Position numbers and translations under genes: made by a program
The notes under the pieces: model-generated
The model's database searches: none
What the model saw: the letters and a program-made list of their open reading frames with translations, nothing else
Told to the model about the DNA's origin: nothing
Part shown: positions 7,306 to 13,998 of the stretch, piece by piece
How positions within the stretch are numbered: the stretch's first letter is position 1
Layout: every line of letters starts with the position of its first letter
Assembly (NCBI GenBank): GCA_039587215.1
Contig: JBDHIW010000040.1
Coordinates: forward strand, 1-14,251
Reading direction: 5' to 3'
DNA length: 14,251 bases
DNA from: CAMYLY01 sp039587215
GTDB lineage: Bacteria; Gemmatimonadota; Gemmatimonadetes; Gemmatimonadales; GWC2-71-9

Positions 7306-8490
7306 CTAGGTCGCGAAGGCGATGCCGTCGGGCTCGTCGAGCAGGCGCAGGGAGACCGCTTCGACGATCATCGCGCGCGCGCGAGCCACGACATCATCGA
7401 GGGACGGAGAATCGCGGTACAGCTCGAGCGCCTGGGCACGCACCTCGGACACCGAGGGCACATGCGGGAGCTGGAACCGCTCCCATTCGTCGTCCATGCG
7501 GGCGCGGACGGCCTCCACGAGCTCGCCGAGATCGTCCAGCGTCACCGTCTGCGGCCACGACTCGCGCGCGTGGTCCACGATCGCTTCGATCGAGAAGTGC
7601 TCGGCCAGCTGCCAGGCGACCTTGTCGACGACTCCGCGTGCGAGTCGCCGTTCGCCGGCGATCACCGATGCCGTCGGTTCCTTGAGATCCCACACGACCC
7701 GCATCCAGGCTAGTACGCGAAAGACGTAATAGGTGATGTCGATCTCGTACCACCGGAAACCCTGGCGCATGGAACTCTGGAAATAGTGGTGGTTGTTGTG
7801 CCACCCCTCCCCGAACGTGATGAGCGCGAGCCACCAACTGTTCCGGGAGTCGTCGCCCGTGATGTACCGCTGCCGCCCGGTCATGTGCGCGAGCGAGTTG
7901 ATGAAGAAGGTTCCGTGGTACAGGACGACCGTGCTCAAGAAGAACCCGATGAAGAGCCCGGGCCAGCCGGCGAGGGCCCACACCGCGACCGCGAGCACCA
8001 TCGCCGGGAGGTACTTCTGCCGGTCCAGCCAGCGCAACTCCGGGTACTTCGTGAGATCGGGCACGAGACCGTAGTCGGCCTCCTGCGTCCGCGGAGCGAA
8101 GATCCACCCCACGTGCGCGAACCAGAAGCCGCGCTGCGCGGGCGAGTGCGGATCGAGCGGCGTGTCCGAGTGCTTGTGGTGCGCCCGGTGCTTGGCCGCC
8201 CACCAGATGGCACCGCGCTGCGCCGAGCTCTGGCAGAGGAACGCCAGCATGAACTGCCCCACCCGGCTCGTCTTGAACGTGCGGTGCGAGAAGTACCGGT
8301 GATACCCGCCCGTCACCGCGAGCATCCGCACGACGTACAGCACGACCGCGATGACCACCGCCTGCGTCGTCACTCCCGACCAGAACGCGCCCAACGCGGC
8401 CACGTGCATGAGCAGAAACGGAATGGCGTCGGGGTAGACCACGTCGTCGTCGTAGTCGTCGAGGTAGCGAGGTTCGTCGGACACGGGCAC
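7306..8490 (-). CDS. Membrane fatty acid (acyl-CoA/acyl-lipid) desaturase
   Basis: 394 residues from the chosen start. The three histidine boxes that hold the di-iron centre are intact: HRYFSH (64-69), HRAHH (101-105) and HNNHH (231-235). The extra histidine of the family is in NSLAHM (H202). Hydrophobic helices lie around 20-60, 80-90 and 162-200, the usual four-helix plan of delta-9-type desaturases of the inner membrane. It should insert a double bond into a saturated acyl chain using O2 and reduced electron carriers; no fused cytochrome b5 or ferredoxin domain is present. After about residue 272 comes a helical C-terminal tail of some 120 residues. The start is uncertain: GTG 8490 and GTG 8484 both lack a good ribosome site, and a TTG at 8538 would add 16 hydrophobic residues. 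It follows the histidine kinase gene by 65 nt. Confidence 0.9.
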   Translation of the reverse strand: MPVSDEPRYLDDYDDDVVYPDAIPFLLMHVAALGAFWSGVTTQAVVIAVVLYVVRMLAVTGGYHRYFSHRTFKTSRVGQFMLAFLCQSSAQRGAIWWAAKHRAHHKHSDTPLDPHSPAQRGFWFAHVGWIFAPRTQEADYGLVPDLTKYPELRWLDRQKYLPAMVLAVAVWALAGWPGLFIGFFLSTVVLYHGTFFINSLAHMTGRQRYITGDDSRNSWWLALITFGEGWHNNHHYFQSSMRQGFRWYEIDITYYVFRVLAWMRVVWDLKEPTASVIAGERRLARGVVDKVAWQLAEHFSIEAIVDHARESWPQTVTLDDLGELVEAVRARMDDEWERFQLPHVPSVSEVRAQALELYRDSPSLDDVVARARAMIVEAVSLRLLDEPDGIAFAT

Positions 8491-8555
8491 TCGTCGGTGG
8501 AGGAACGGGAAAGGTAACAGGAGGGAGACCGACGCCAATCCCGAATTCGCGCTCG

Positions 8556-10004
8556 CTATTCTCCCTCGATCACGATGCGCTGCGTTTCCCGCGAGAAGCG
8601 GCCTGTCGAACGCACCCCCTCCGCCGGAAGCCGCACGCGAAACACCGTGCGACCCGGCCGAGACTCCACATCGACGGACCCGTCATGGCGCTCCAGGGAC
8701 CGGCGCACGACGTCGAGGCCGAGCCCGACGCTCTGCCCGACCTCCTTGGTCGTGAAGAACGGATCGAAGATCCGCTCGCGGACCTCTGCCGGTATGCCCG
8801 GTCCGTCGTCGATGATCTCGACGACGACGTTCCGACCGTCACGGCGGGCGCTCACTGCGACGGCCCCGCCCTCCGCGATCGCATCGAGTGCGTTGTCGAT
8901 CAGGCTGGCCCAAATCTGGTTCAGCTCACCGACCATGCCCTGGACCTGCGGAAGATCGCCGTCCACGGCGATGGTCACGTCCGCCGCCTTCGTCCCCGCT
9001 TTGGATCGCAACACGGTCACGGTGTCGCGGAGACCGGCGCCAACGTCGACCGACTCCACGACCATGGCCCGATCCATGTGTGTGAACCCCTTCACGGCGG
9101 ACACCATGTCGAACACCCGCGACGCGCCGTGCTCGATCTCGAGCGCGAGCGCCCGCGTCGCGCAGCCCGTCGCGATCCAGCGCAGCGCCGCATTGATCGC
9201 CGCCGGCTCGAGTACGCCGGCGAGTTGCGCCAGCTGCTCCACCGTGACGGCCGTCTCGGCCAGCGGCTCGGCGAACAGCGCGTCACCGCCCTGCGCCTCG
9301 ATCCACGCCGCGATGTCGTCCTCACGGTCGGCACGTTCGAGTGTCGACCACCCCCGCGTCGGGTTCGCGAGACACGCGTCGCGCACCGCGTCGATCGCGG
9401 CTTCCTGGTTCGGTGTGAGCCCGGCGGCGCCGAGCGCGCGGGCGGCGCGTTCGACGTCGACGAGACGTTCCGCCAGCGCCTTGCTGGTCCGCACGATCGC
9501 CGACGCCGGATTGTTGAGTTCGTGGGCGAGCCCGGCCGCGAGCCGCCCCAAAGCCAGGGTCTTCTCGTCCTGAAGGTCCGCCGACGTGAAGCTGCGAGCC
9601 CGATCCGTCATGACGTGAACGAGCCGCGCCGTGATGTCCGGGCACTCGTGCGGCAGCGCCGGCACGTGATCGCGATGGACGGCCCACAGATCGGTGGCCG
9701 TCTCCGCGTAGACCGTGCCCGGCGAGGCCTTCATCCGCGAGTACGGGAGGACACCCGTCACGTCTCCGGTGAACCACTCCATCACCTTGCGGCGACCGCG
9801 GCCCCGCTCGACGTAGATGGCGAGGTGTCCGTCGAGCACGACGTACAGGGCACCCACCACCCCCGCGACCCGACTCGTCAGGATCTCGCCGGGCTCGAGA
9901 TGGAGAAGCTCGCCTCGCTCCACGAGCCACTCGAGTTCCTGCGTTGGCGCATCCCCGAGGATCGCGTGCTCCCGCAGTCGGTCGAGTACGGCCGCGTCGC
10001 TCAC
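8556..10004 (-). CDS. Sensor histidine kinase with cyclic-nucleotide-binding-like N-terminal domain
   Basis: 482 residues, no membrane helices. Residues about 10-135 have the layout of a cNMP-binding beta-roll (LEPGEILT..., ALYVVLDGHLAIYVERG...), although the phosphate-binding cassette is not recognisable. The H-box LAAGLAHELNNPASAI (155-170) carries the phospho-acceptor H161. A helical insert of about 100 residues follows, with DREDDIAAWIEAQGG at 226-240, a feature I recall from a subgroup of cNMP/HK proteins with the same ELNNPA box. The ATPase part is complete: N-box NQIWASLIDNALDAI (362-376), DDGPGIP (399-405), FDPFFTTK (413-420) and GLGL (427-430). It should autophosphorylate, but no response regulator is encoded in the window. 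GTG 10004 overlaps the upstream lipoprotein stop by 4 nt (GTGA); with no clear ribosome site, translation is probably coupled. Confidence 0.88.
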   Translation of the reverse strand: MSDAAVLDRLREHAILGDAPTQELEWLVERGELLHLEPGEILTSRVAGVVGALYVVLDGHLAIYVERGRGRRKVMEWFTGDVTGVLPYSRMKASPGTVYAETATDLWAVHRDHVPALPHECPDITARLVHVMTDRARSFTSADLQDEKTLALGRLAAGLAHELNNPASAIVRTSKALAERLVDVERAARALGAAGLTPNQEAAIDAVRDACLANPTRGWSTLERADREDDIAAWIEAQGGDALFAEPLAETAVTVEQLAQLAGVLEPAAINAALRWIATGCATRALALEIEHGASRVFDMVSAVKGFTHMDRAMVVESVDVGAGLRDTVTVLRSKAGTKAADVTIAVDGDLPQVQGMVGELNQIWASLIDNALDAIAEGGAVAVSARRDGRNVVVEIIDDGPGIPAEVRERIFDPFFTTKEVGQSVGLGLDVVRRSLERHDGSVDVESRPGRTVFRVRLPAEGVRSTGRFSRETQRIVIEGE

Positions 10005-11266
10005 GGGCGTCGTGACACCAGCACAGGTGCCGCCGTGCTCACCACCGCGAAGGTCGCTTCGGACCAGCCACCCGCGCCGTCCAGCAGCGGGGCGGTCGCG
10101 CCGCGGAGATACCGGCCGAAGAACTGCCGCGTGTATCCGTTGATGATGGCGAGGTTGGTCGTGGCATCGATCGCCCCGACGGGACGGACGCTTGCGGCGC
10201 CGGCAGCGGGCGGCACATCACCCAGTTCGAAGATGACCTGCAAGTCCATAAAGCTGTAATGCGTGGTCGCGTCGATCACGACCGTGAAGCCGTCGCCGGT
10301 CATACGGTCCTGGACGAGCGTCTCGGAATACTCCGACGGATTGGCGAAGAAGAGGAGCCCCGGATCGTCCAAGCCCGCATTCTCCGCCGCATCACCGACC
10401 TGCGGCGCGTCCAGGCTCGACGCCGCGGTGAACCGCGCGTCCATCGTGTGCACCTGGATGGCCGCGGATCCACCCGTCGAGTGACCGGTGGCACCCACCC
10501 GGGTCAGGTCGAGCGCGCCGGTGAAGAGACCGTCGGGGTCTGCCGCATGTCGCACCTCGAGCTCGTCCAAGACGGACCGCATGTCCTCCGCCCAGATCTC
10601 GACCACGGTACGGAACGGGGGTCCGCCCGTGAGACGCTGGAAGATGAGGCTGCCGTCCGGGAATTCCACCGCGAAAGCGCCGTACGTGTGGTCGATACCG
10701 ACGACGACGTAGCCGTGACTCGCGAGCTCCTCCGTGAATGTCGTGTAGAGCGCGCGGGTCCCGCCGAGTCCGTGGGAGAAGAACACGACCGGGAAGGGGC
10801 CCGCCGCCGACATCGGAGCGTCGACGAGCGCATTGGTCTCGAGCGCCGAGATGATCGTATCGAAGCGACCCGGCGAGACATAGTCCTGGAACGAGCGGAG
10901 GAGCTGTCCGATCGCGGCGTCGATGTACGGCGCGGCCGACCCGCTCACGGCGTCCGTGGGATACCACACCTGCACCATGAGTTTCCGGGGGTCGTTCGGC
11001 ACGTCCTGGGTATACCCGTCGTCGCGGTCGGCGTCGACGACCTGAAACACGGTCGTGCCCACCCCGTACGCACCGGTCGGGAGCGGCAGCGGAAGCGGCA
11101 ACTGCTGCTCCGGCTGCGGATCGGCGACGTCACTGCACCCCGCAGCGAGGCCTGCAATCAGGACGAGGGCAGCCGCACGTGCCGCCCGCGCGACCGGCTC
11201 GACGCGAGCTGAGCATGCGTCCATCACCGATACCGCCGAATGGGCGCGAACTGCCGGAACCGACAT
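10001..11266 (-). CDS. PAF-acetylhydrolase-like lipoprotein (alpha/beta hydrolase)
   Basis: 421 residues. A long N-region and hydrophobic stretch end in the lipobox LAAGC, so C44 should be lipidated; a Pro-rich linker (LPLPLPLP) follows. The catalytic domain shows the plasma/type II PAF-acetylhydrolase plan: SHGLGGTRALY with ASHGYVVVGIDH after it, nucleophile elbow GHSTGG with S263, a candidate acid D286 in SSLDAP, and H336 in THYSFMD, which aligns with the His-x-x-Phe-x-Asp end motif. The enzyme should hydrolyse short or oxidised acyl chains from phospholipids or similar esters in the periplasm or on the cell surface. I chose ATG 11266 because GGAGG stands 5 nt ahead; ATG 11224 would give a more usual 30-residue signal and is the alternative. 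It heads the run that continues into the histidine kinase (4-nt overlap). Confidence 0.85.
   Translation of the reverse strand: MSVPAVRAHSAVSVMDACSARVEPVARAARAAALVLIAGLAAGCSDVADPQPEQQLPLPLPLPTGAYGVGTTVFQVVDADRDDGYTQDVPNDPRKLMVQVWYPTDAVSGSAAPYIDAAIGQLLRSFQDYVSPGRFDTIISALETNALVDAPMSAAGPFPVVFFSHGLGGTRALYTTFTEELASHGYVVVGIDHTYGAFAVEFPDGSLIFQRLTGGPPFRTVVEIWAEDMRSVLDELEVRHAADPDGLFTGALDLTRVGATGHSTGGSAAIQVHTMDARFTAASSLDAPQVGDAAENAGLDDPGLLFFANPSEYSETLVQDRMTGDGFTVVIDATTHYSFMDLQVIFELGDVPPAAGAASVRPVGAIDATTNLAIINGYTRQFFGRYLRGATAPLLDGAGGWSEATFAVVSTAAPVLVSRRP
11080..11100. repeat. Short 6-bp tandem repeat encoding a Leu-Pro linker
   Basis: About three imperfect copies of a GAGCGG-type unit (gagcgg, cagcgg, aagcgg). 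On the minus strand it codes for the LPLPLPLP linker between the lipobox and the hydrolase domain of the lipoprotein. Confidence 0.6.
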
Positions 11267-11271
11267 GGAAT

Positions 11272-11276
11272 CCTCC
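11272..11276 (-). promoter_or_regulatory. Ribosome binding site of the PAF-acetylhydrolase-like gene
   Basis: GGAGG on the minus strand, 5 nt before ATG 11266. It favours this start over ATG 11224, which has only a weak GGCGG upstream. Confidence 0.65.
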
Positions 11277-11324
11277 GGTCGTGGAGCGGTGTGCATCGCG
11301 TGCACGACAGGCACGCATCAGGCA

Positions 11325-11352
11325 AACCTACGGGCCGCGCGTCACGGAGCAA
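11325..11352 (-). promoter_or_regulatory. Possible sigma-70-type promoter for the lipoprotein operon
   Basis: On the minus strand a -35-like TTGCTC (11347-11352) and a -10-like TAGGTT (11325-11330) are separated by 16 nt, inside the 144-nt divergent gap. Transcription would start near 11318. The -10 match is partial, so this is a weak call. Confidence 0.3.
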
Positions 11353-11410
11353 TGGGTCGTGCCGGCGTGCAACGCTCGACAGTCCCCCGGTGGGCGAGCA
11401 GATTCCGCTC

Positions 11411-11680
11411 ATGTCTCGCGCATTCGTGAACGAAGACGCCGATGGGCCGGCGCCACGCTACATCCTCCCCGACCGGGAGGACCCGGAGTACGACGAGGCG
11501 GCCGCGGTGGCGCTCCTGGACGGTGCCAATGTGGGTGACTCCTCCAGCGCCGAACTTGCCACCGGCTACCGGTGGGGAGAGCCCCGCCTCAAGCCGCACG
11601 TGGAGCGGCTGCTCGCCCGTGCGCAGGCGCAGGGCGACGAGCGGCTCGTGCAGCTGGCGGAGCGGTTTCTGCGGGCCTGA
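11411..11680 (+). CDS. Small acidic protein of unknown function
   Basis: 89 residues, without signal peptide or membrane helix. It starts MSRAFVNEDADG, then a Pro/Asp/Glu-rich part (RYILPDREDPEYDEAAA) and two helical stretches with the motif ATGYRWGEPRL and the end GDERLVQLAERFLRA. The MSRAFVxED opening recalls, from memory only, small bacterial proteins found with GreA/GreB-type factors; I cannot assign a function. The frame is open back to 11240, but the upstream part reads as noise, and ATG 11411 begins the low-complexity-free conserved-looking section. The ribosome site is weak (GAGCAG about 9 nt ahead). It is divergent from the lipoprotein gene and converges on the PP2C gene with only 6 nt between the stops, leaving no room for a separate terminator. 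Confidence 0.62.
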   Translation: MSRAFVNEDADGPAPRYILPDREDPEYDEAAAVALLDGANVGDSSSAELATGYRWGEPRLKPHVERLLARAQAQGDERLVQLAERFLRA

Positions 11681-11686
11681 GCGGCG

Positions 11687-12541
11687 TCAGTCGGCCGGAC
11701 GCACCGTGCGGCCGATCACGATGCTGATGTTGTCCGACCCGCCCCCATCGAGTGCGTCCTGCAGGAGCGCCTCGCAGGCTTCTCGGCTGCTCGTCATCGA
11801 GGCGAGGCGGGCCTCGATCTGCTCGTCCGACACGTGTTTGGTCAGCCCGTCGCTGCAGAGCAGGACCACCGAGCCCCAATCACGCACGATACGGGTGACC
11901 AGCGGGGCGGCCTGCTGCCCGCCGATGGCGCTCGACAGTACGTGCGCCCATCGCGAGCTGTGCGCCTGCGTGCGGGTCAACACCCCCTGATCGAGCAGCT
12001 CCTGCGCCATGGTCTGGTCGCGGGAGATCTGCGTGAGCTCGCCGCCCTGATACATGTAGCAACGACTGTCGCCGACCTGCAGGATGTACCCGTGGGGCCA
12101 GAGACCCAGAAAAGCGGTGAGCGTCGTCGCGAACCGCTTCTTGGACGGTTCGTGCTCCGCCATGTCCAGCAGGCTCTCGTGACACTCCAGCGCCGCATGC
12201 TCCAGCAGCCGGTTGAACACGTCGGGATCGTTCTCCTCCGACGTATAGGCGTCGTGGAACTGCACGGAGACCTCGTGAACGAGCGCCTCGATTGCCGTGC
12301 GCGCAGCCTGCTCCCCGCCCCCGCTGCTACCAACGCCGTCTGCGACCATGGCAAACGAGGCCAGGCGCTGCACGCCGGTCGCATCTTCGCTACTCAAGTC
12401 GAGACTCGAGCGTTCGGAGACCACGCCGCGGCGCAGCGACCCGAGGAAGAAGTGATCCTGATTCTCGGTTCGAAGCTTCCCGGGATGCGTGAGTCCCCAC
12501 GCATCGATGTGGGATGGCGTCGGCCAGTCGATCGGCGTCAT
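11687..12541 (-). CDS. PP2C-family Ser/Thr protein phosphatase
   Basis: 284 residues, a single cytosolic PP2C (PPM) domain with no membrane helix. The metal-binding and catalytic motifs are all present: TENQD (25-29, D29), VADGVG (66-71, D68), VGDSR (156-160), CSDGL (229-233, D231) and GGSDN (267-271, D270). It should remove phosphate from Ser/Thr residues using Mn2+ or Mg2+. The second motif VADGVGSSGGG differs slightly from the common VADGMGG. ATG 12541 has GGGAG 5 nt ahead; the frame upstream to 12631 is not supported. It follows the cysteine-containing protein gene by 70 nt on the same strand, so the two are probably co-transcribed. A natural opposing partner is the Ser/Thr kinase at 4911-6530, but the genes are not adjacent. 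Confidence 0.92.
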   Translation of the reverse strand: MTPIDWPTPSHIDAWGLTHPGKLRTENQDHFFLGSLRRGVVSERSSLDLSSEDATGVQRLASFAMVADGVGSSGGGEQAARTAIEALVHEVSVQFHDAYTSEENDPDVFNRLLEHAALECHESLLDMAEHEPSKKRFATTLTAFLGLWPHGYILQVGDSRCYMYQGGELTQISRDQTMAQELLDQGVLTRTQAHSSRWAHVLSSAIGGQQAAPLVTRIVRDWGSVVLLCSDGLTKHVSDEQIEARLASMTSSREACEALLQDALDGGGSDNISIVIGRTVRPAD

Positions 12542-12546
12542 AGATA

Positions 12547-12551
12547 CTCCC
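12547..12551 (-). promoter_or_regulatory. Ribosome binding site of the PP2C gene
   Basis: GGGAG on the minus strand, 5 nt before ATG 12541; it rules out the longer frame to 12631. Confidence 0.6.
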
Positions 12552-12611
12552 GCAACATCGGTTGCCTCCTCACGGTTCCCTCCGCACAGCCGCCGCCCGG
12601 CGCTGAGCGCA

Positions 12612-13322
12612 TCATGCGTCGCGCTCCCCACGCGCCACGAACGGTGCGAACAGGTTGCGGAGCTCTTCGAGGCTCTCGTCCACCGCCATCGGCATGATCA
12701 TGGTGTGCATGTCGAGGGCCACGATCGCATTCAGCGCCGCGTCCAGCTCCGACGCTGCGCGCAGCCGTTCGGCGAATGCGCGGTTCACGATGTTGACGCC
12801 CTCGTAGATACGGAGCAGGCCGTCGAAACCGGCATCCGGACTGCCGCCGGCGCGCTCAACGAAATACTGCGCCAGACGATACATCGAGGTGACCCGGTAC
12901 AGCGTCTCGGCCGGGCTTGCCCACGGCAGGTGGAAGCGGGCCATGGGCCGGAAGTACGCCGTATGGGGGCAGCCGCTCACGGCCATGATCAGCCCGATCA
13001 ACGACGTCACGGCGACTTGCGCCGTCGTTTCGGCGCTCACGGTCCGCTCGTCCGTGCGGGCCTCGACCCGCACCTCCTGGTGGGAGAGCACCCGCCCGAA
13101 CCCCTCCATCACCCCCACGAGCCCCACGGCGGCGGGGCACCGGGGGGTCGTCTGCTCGTCCAAGGGGCAGTTGGGGCACTGCTGGAATCCGAGGGCGGTC
13201 CAGGCGGGGAGGCCCTCATCCTCCGGCGCGCCCGCTTCGAGCGTCACCGGGTCCAGGCGGAGCGTAAACGCCTCCGTCGATCCACCGACTTCGACGCGGT
13301 ACTCGATCCGGATGTCGTTCAT
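12612..13322 (-). CDS. Conserved protein with four cysteines, unknown function (DUF6901-like)
   Basis: 236 residues, apparently soluble. A beta-rich N-terminal part (about 1-45) is followed by FQQCPNCPL...RCPAAVGL (C49, C52, C62) and, further on, SGCPHTAYFRPMARFHLPW (C118, H120). The C-terminal half is helical (YRVTSMYRLAQYF, then NIVNRAFAERLRAA and NAIVALD). The CxxC-x9-C plus a distant Cys could bind a metal or an iron-sulphur cluster. The pattern matches an uncharacterised family I associate with DUF6901, but the number is from memory and unchecked. ATG 13322 was chosen because the beta strand starts there; GGAG lies about 11 nt upstream, a loose fit. It precedes the PP2C gene by 70 nt in the same direction, which hints at a link to phosphatase signalling. 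Confidence 0.75.
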   Translation of the reverse strand: MNDIRIEYRVEVGGSTEAFTLRLDPVTLEAGAPEDEGLPAWTALGFQQCPNCPLDEQTTPRCPAAVGLVGVMEGFGRVLSHQEVRVEARTDERTVSAETTAQVAVTSLIGLIMAVSGCPHTAYFRPMARFHLPWASPAETLYRVTSMYRLAQYFVERAGGSPDAGFDGLLRIYEGVNIVNRAFAERLRAASELDAALNAIVALDMHTMIMPMAVDESLEELRNLFAPFVARGERDA

Positions 13323-13419
13323 GCGATGGGGGCTCCGCGCCGAGGTCGTGTCAGCGAACGTATCCACGAACGGGGGCACGCGCCACGGTCGGCGGGATGC
13401 ACCGGTCAGGCCGCCGGGC

Positions 13420-13448
13420 TTGCGTGGGTGACCCGTCTCAGTGATTTT
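13420..13448 (+). promoter_or_regulatory. Possible promoter of the tRNA-Lys gene
   Basis: A -35-like TTGCGT (13420-13425) and a -10-like GATTTT (13443-13448) are separated by 17 nt and end 11 nt before the tRNA. The -10 box is a partial match, but GATTTT is an AT-rich patch in a very GC-rich region. Confidence 0.35.
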
Positions 13449-13459
13449 CCGTCCCCCGA

Positions 13460-13532
<73 letters not shown>

Positions 13533-13592
13533 CTCTCCACCCCGTTGCTGCGCTTTCTCCACCAACCGCTGGCCGGGGCCGGTCCGACCTCC

Positions 13593-13913
13593 TCAGCCGT
13601 GCGCGACCGGCGGTCCCGCCAACACCTCGTAGTGCGTCACCTGCGGCACCCGCTCGAGCAGGAACGTCTCGTCCTCGGGGTAGTACCGGGCCCGCTCGAT
13701 GTCCGCGCCGGCGAACGCGCGAATATCCTCACGTGTACGCCAGAGTGACATCATGAAGAAGTGCGCGTGGTCTCCCTCGATGCGCCGCAAGACATACACG
13801 CCGAGATTGCCTGCCGTCTTCTGAAGTCCCGGAATCCCGGTCTGCGACAGATAGTCGAAGTAGGCGTCGGACTTCTCGGACGGCACGATTCCGTGCCATG
13901 TGCGCGCGATCAT
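13593..13913 (-). CDS. Small ABM-fold protein (antibiotic biosynthesis monooxygenase-like, dimeric alpha-beta barrel)
   Basis: 106 residues, the usual size of a single ABM/ferredoxin-like barrel domain. It starts MIARTWHGIVP and ends with THYEV. The part HFFMMSLWRTREDIRAFAG...ERARYYPEDETFLL is typical of the ABM group, in which small dimers act on aromatic or haem-like substrates or have no known activity. No metal-binding or haem-ligand signature is visible, so the substrate is unknown. ATG 13913 has GGGAG 5 nt ahead. It lies downstream of the barrel-protein fragment, separated from it by a hairpin, and its stop is 60 nt from the end of the tRNA on the other strand. Confidence 0.8.
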   Translation of the reverse strand: MIARTWHGIVPSEKSDAYFDYLSQTGIPGLQKTAGNLGVYVLRRIEGDHAHFFMMSLWRTREDIRAFAGADIERARYYPEDETFLLERVPQVTHYEVLAGPPVAHG

Positions 13914-13918
13914 GCGTT

Positions 13919-13923
13919 CTCCC
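13919..13923 (-). promoter_or_regulatory. Ribosome binding site of the ABM-fold gene
   Basis: GGGAG on the minus strand, 5 nt before ATG 13913; it selects this start over one at 13955. Confidence 0.6.
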
Positions 13924-13953
13924 TTCATCAACGCGGTACCGGAACGCGCAGGC

Positions 13954-13985
13954 ACCGGGGATCCGCGTGGGACGCGTCCCCCGGT
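13954..13985 (-). terminator. Hairpin after the barrel-protein gene, possible terminator
   Basis: An outer stem ACCGGGGA / TCCCCCGGT (one bulged C) and an inner stem CGCGT / ACGCG (2-nt bulge) around a GGG loop. It starts 13 nt beyond the TAG at 13999 in the direction of transcription and stands between that gene and the ABM-fold gene. No T-run follows. Confidence 0.4.
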
Positions 13986-13998
13986 ACGGCCCGACCGC

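Noticed and set aside
7786..8517. 243-codon plus-strand frame opposite the desaturase
   Set aside because: Antisense of the histidine-box gene; Arg/Glu/Val repeats typical of a shadow frame.
8685..10259. Long plus-strand open frame opposite the histidine kinase (524 codons)
   Set aside because: It runs across two real minus-strand genes with clear catalytic motifs, and its own translation is low-complexity Arg/His/Asp-rich.
13533..13592. Terminator after the tRNA
   Set aside because: Only weak GGCC-type self-complementarity is visible; no convincing stem.
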